Assembly (NCBI RefSeq): GCF_000346465.2
Contig: NC_034012.1
Coordinates: forward strand, 6,282,853 to 6,346,852
Direction of reading: 5' to 3'
Origin: Prunus persica
Taxonomy: Eukaryota; Streptophyta; Magnoliopsida; Rosales; Rosaceae
Length of the DNA stretch: 64,000 nucleotides
This document shows positions 60,860 through 64,000 of the stretch, in pieces (positions within the stretch are counted from its first letter, which is position 1; each line of letters opens with the position of its first letter). The translations under genes and the position numbers were made by a program. The notes under the pieces are model-generated. The model did not search any database. It saw only the letters and a program-made list of their open reading frames with translations, and was not told where the DNA came from.

Positions 60860-62902
60860 ATGAGAAAGCTCACTCCATCTCACACTCTTCTTCTTCTTCT
60901 TCTTCTGTTTGTCCCCATTTTGGTTTCTGCAGAATGCACATGTAGCAAAGAAACCCAACACCATGACAAGGTCAAGGTTCTCAAGTTCAAGCTAGTTGCA
61001 ATAAGTTCAATCCTCATAGCCAGTGTGCTTGGTGTCTCTCTCCCAATGTTGGGCAAGAAAATCCCAACTCTGCGCCCCGAAAACGATATCTTCTTCATGA
61101 TCAAAGCCTTTGCTGCTGGCGTGATTCTAGCAACAGGGTTCATCCATATCTTGCCTGAGGCATTTGAGAGCTTGACAAGCCCCTGCCTCAGCCAAACACC
61201 ATGGGGGAATTTCCCATTTACCGGCTTCATTGCAATGCTTTCGGCTATTGGGACGATGATGATCGATACCTTTGCCACCAGTTATTACAGAAGGTCACAT
61301 TTCACTAAAGCACTGCCAGTGAAAGAGGATGAGGAGATGCATGGGGTGCATGAGGGTCATGTGCATGTTCATACTCATGCCACACATGGTCATGCCCATG
61401 GATCCGGTGCAATTTTACCGGAGGATTCAGCTTCATCTTTCGAGCTTATTAGGCATCGAGTGATATCACAGGTAGAGTTGGCTTGTATTTTTAGTTGTTT
61501 ATGGTTCAATATTTTTGGTGATAGAGTTTGTTGGGTAGGTGCACACTCTGTTTCTCCCCTGTGTCCTCTGTTTTTTGCTCTGCCATTCCTATGAACTACT
61601 TCCTATACTTTGTAATTACAATTTACAAGCATACAGGTATTTGAAATTATTCCCAGAAGGAAGAAGCTTGAGTGAGTCCTGAATTGAAACATTTTCTTAT
61701 CTGATTGATCAAAGAACTCTTTTGTTCAATTGGTTACAAACTATGGTGGTCCTGCATTGATTAGTTTGTTTTAATTTTACAATTTTCTTTTTTGTTTTTG
61801 TGTGTTAATTTCATTTTCCTGTTCTTTTTGCTGCTCTAGTTTTCTGATGTAAACGTTTTACAGGTTCTGGAGCTTGGGATCGTGGTTCATTCAGTCATCA
61901 TTGGGATATCTTTAGGTGCCTCTCAGAGTCCCAGAACAATCAAACCTCTGGTAGCAGCTTTGACTTTCCATCAATTTTTTGAAGGCATGGGCCTTGGTGG
62001 CTGCATCTCTCAGGTATCTTCAATTTCCTTCAGGATTTTTCCTTTTCTCCATTGTCTCATTTAGTCACCCTATAAATACAAAATAAATATATGAAAGCAA
62101 ACTCTGCTAACTTTCTTGGTTATAAGAAAATGTACAAATAAAATAAATATATAATTTTTTTTTAATGCATGTATGGTCTTGGAAACATTCATCATTTTCT
62201 ACCCTAAGATGTTGCCATTTACCAATATGCACATGCGTCCTTCAAAAGGTCTTGTTGATGTTGTAACAAATCTTCTGGGTACCTATTTAGAGATCATGCG
62301 TATTTGTAGGGTCCAATGACTCCATTGCATTCCACCACCATATGTGTCTTCATTTCATTTGTAAAGTACGGATTGCATAGTTCACTATTGGGACAGTCTC
62401 ACATCAGTTCAGTGCAGCATTTTGTTGAAAGTCAACTTTCATTTTTCTAGGGTTAGGGTAATTAAGCTGTGTTAATGTGTCTTTTCTTCACCACGAGGTT
62501 CCAAGTTTCACAAGTTTTTCAATCCCAAAATTTTTTAGGGTTGTGAGTTTCTATTTTCATACAATTTTATGTGAGTTGCTTCAATTGTTTGTGCAGGCCA
62601 AATTCAAGTCCAGGGCTATTGCAACCATGGTGCTTTTCTTCTCCCTCACCACCCCAATTGGAATTGGTGTTGGAATGGGAATATCAAACATTTACAATGA
62701 GAGCAGCCCAACTGCTCTGATTGTGGAGGGGGTTTTCAACTCTGCTTCAGCTGGGATTCTAATATACATGGCTCTGGTTGACCTTCTAGCAGCAGATTTC
62801 ATGAACCCTAGAATGCAAGGCAATTTAAGGATCCAGCTTGGGGCTAATATTTCACTTCTTTTGGGTTCTGGCTGTATGTCACTCTTGGCAAAATGGGCCT
62901 AA
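60860..62902 (+). CDS. ZIP-family zinc/iron transporter, copy 2
   Basis: Three exons, 60860-61471, 61864-62013 and 62597-62902, give 355 residues. A leucine-rich signal helix (~9-23) is followed by SAECTCSKE, then the ZIP fold: TM1 [21 protein letters not shown]2 [20 protein letters not shown], and TM4/TM5 with [12 protein letters not shown] and [15 protein letters not shown]. The C-terminus LLAKWA is typical of the family. The TM3-TM4 loop is much richer in histidine than in copy 1 ([18 protein letters not shown]), a likely metal-sensing or binding segment. Introns sit at the same codons as in copy 1, showing tandem duplication. Residues coded by 60989-61008 match the antisense arm of the hairpin at 59355-59393. 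Confidence 0.93.
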
Positions 62903-64000
62903 ATGCTTCAATGCAATGAGGGCTAGATGTATGGTACATAGGTTTAGTGAGCATGATCCCTCTTAGGCATGCTCTTTTGTGTGTTTTTGTTTTGTTTTTA
63001 GGCTTCTCTGTTTACTTTCATCTTGAAATGTCTAGTGGAAATTTGGTAAATGTGTCAGTGCAACAATCTAATTCTTCCACCCACAGAAAAGTGTAAAAAA
63101 CATGGAATGAATATAACGATCATATCTTAAACAAATAACATGAGACATATGTCATAATTCAGTTTTGAAATGTTGAGAGTTAAAAGATATTGGGGAGACA
63201 TGTTCCAAGATACCAATGACCACACTCGCCATTACAAGTAGGAACACATTGTCCTCGTTTCACATAAATTTGTCTCCTATATTGGCATTGTTTTTTATCA
63301 ACGGGGAAAGGGAAATTCGAACTTGAGACATCTTCTATCATTAAGTAGATGTGTATTAATAACATAAGAGCTAATTGCAAAGAATAAAAAATACAAGTTT
63401 ATCTGTTCGAAAACATGTTACCATGATAATAAGAGAAAGTTAAATCTCACAAGGTTATACGTTCAACACTAACATCGTACCAATTAGTCTGGTGGGAAAT
63501 TGGGTAGATGTACCATCTTTGAGTCAATCCCATTTGTAGATATGATTCAATTTTCACATCAAGTCTAGTCTAAAAGAAAGTGGCGTTATGTGCAGACTTT
63601 ACTTGTGGCCGCTTCATAGTGAAGCCATTATCAAATCATGTTGTCATGTTGATTTTATTTCAACACTATGAATGGTTATGAATGTTCCTAAGAATTGCGC
63701 AATTTTCATATTCGTAATAATTCTTTCTATTGCAATTGTTATTATTCCTTCTACAATTAGAATACAATTCTATATTTACAGACATATAACTAAAAACAGT
63801 GATGTAACATACATGGGGGTTGAACTCCAAATATTCCTTAAAAGAGAAAAGGCAAAAGTTGACTCAAAATGGAAGAAAAAAAAAATCATGTGAAAAAAAA
63901 ATAATAATAATTGTATAATAGGAATGGTGTTGGGCCTGTTGGGCTTTAGATCTGATCATGGAGGGCCCACTTCCAAACTTATCTCTCTTGGGTTTGGCAT
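62903..64000. other. 3' flank of ZIP copy 2 and intergenic DNA
   Basis: AT-rich with short chance frames only. No repeat or gene is recognised before the window ends. Confidence 0.5.

Noticed and set aside
60880..61278. 132-codon minus-strand frame opposite the ZIP first exon
   Set aside because: Antisense shadow of the coding exon; only its similarity to the inverted arm at 59355 is informative.

Overview
The window is plant nuclear DNA. Genes are split by GT-AG introns, intergenic DNA is AT-rich, and the families present are all plant types: ATL RING-H2, QRT3-like polygalacturonases, kinase-less LRR receptor-like proteins, ZIP transporters and allantoate deiminase. The overall look suggests a woody eudicot, possibly Rosaceae; that placement is inferred from impression, not from a search.

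Layout. 225-3672 (+) is the 3' part of a choline-phosphate cytidylyltransferase gene whose 5' exons lie outside the window. 5075-5617 (-) is an intronless ATL-type RING-H2 E3 ligase. 7222-9258 (-) and 27953-29936 (-) are two three-exon QRT3-like genes with identical intron phases. The 18 kb between them is an accessory, transposon-rich stretch: short tandem repeats, a decayed Ty3/gypsy reverse transcriptase (13020-13690), two related inverted-repeat DNA elements (14575-15465 and 18738-19903, the second containing a nested element), duplicated fragments of an unrecognised spliced gene, a hairpin-forming inverted duplication (20951-21170), and a complete 6.0 kb LTR element at 21283-27290. 30.1-35.9 kb is nearly gene-free. 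35958-39389 (+) is a 12-exon allantoate deiminase gene. 40659-53354 (-) is a tandem array of three LRR receptor-like protein genes: two intact and one broken by two nonsense codons and a tail deletion. 55906-62902 (+) is a tandem ZIP metal transporter cluster: two intact three-exon genes with a truncated fragment between them.

Most notable. First, the LTR element has 719-bp LTRs that differ at only two positions, an exact 5-bp target duplication, a gag gene and no pol. Its remaining interior is minisatellite: about fifteen 43-bp units, eight exact 100-bp units, and an A-tract-flanked doublet. It matches the non-autonomous 'TR-GAG' architecture and looks very young. Second, the ZIP fragment near 59.3 kb is followed about 20 bp later by an inverted copy of its own coding sequence. 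This makes a short hairpin whose antisense arm matches the intact downstream ZIP gene perfectly over 20 nt, the arrangement expected of a newborn small-RNA locus. Third, the receptor-like protein array shows gain or loss of whole LRR units between neighbours.

The genes are functionally unrelated neighbours rather than a pathway; only the local tandem families (QRT3-like, receptor-like proteins, ZIPs) share function. All exon boundaries were read by eye from splice consensus and protein continuity.
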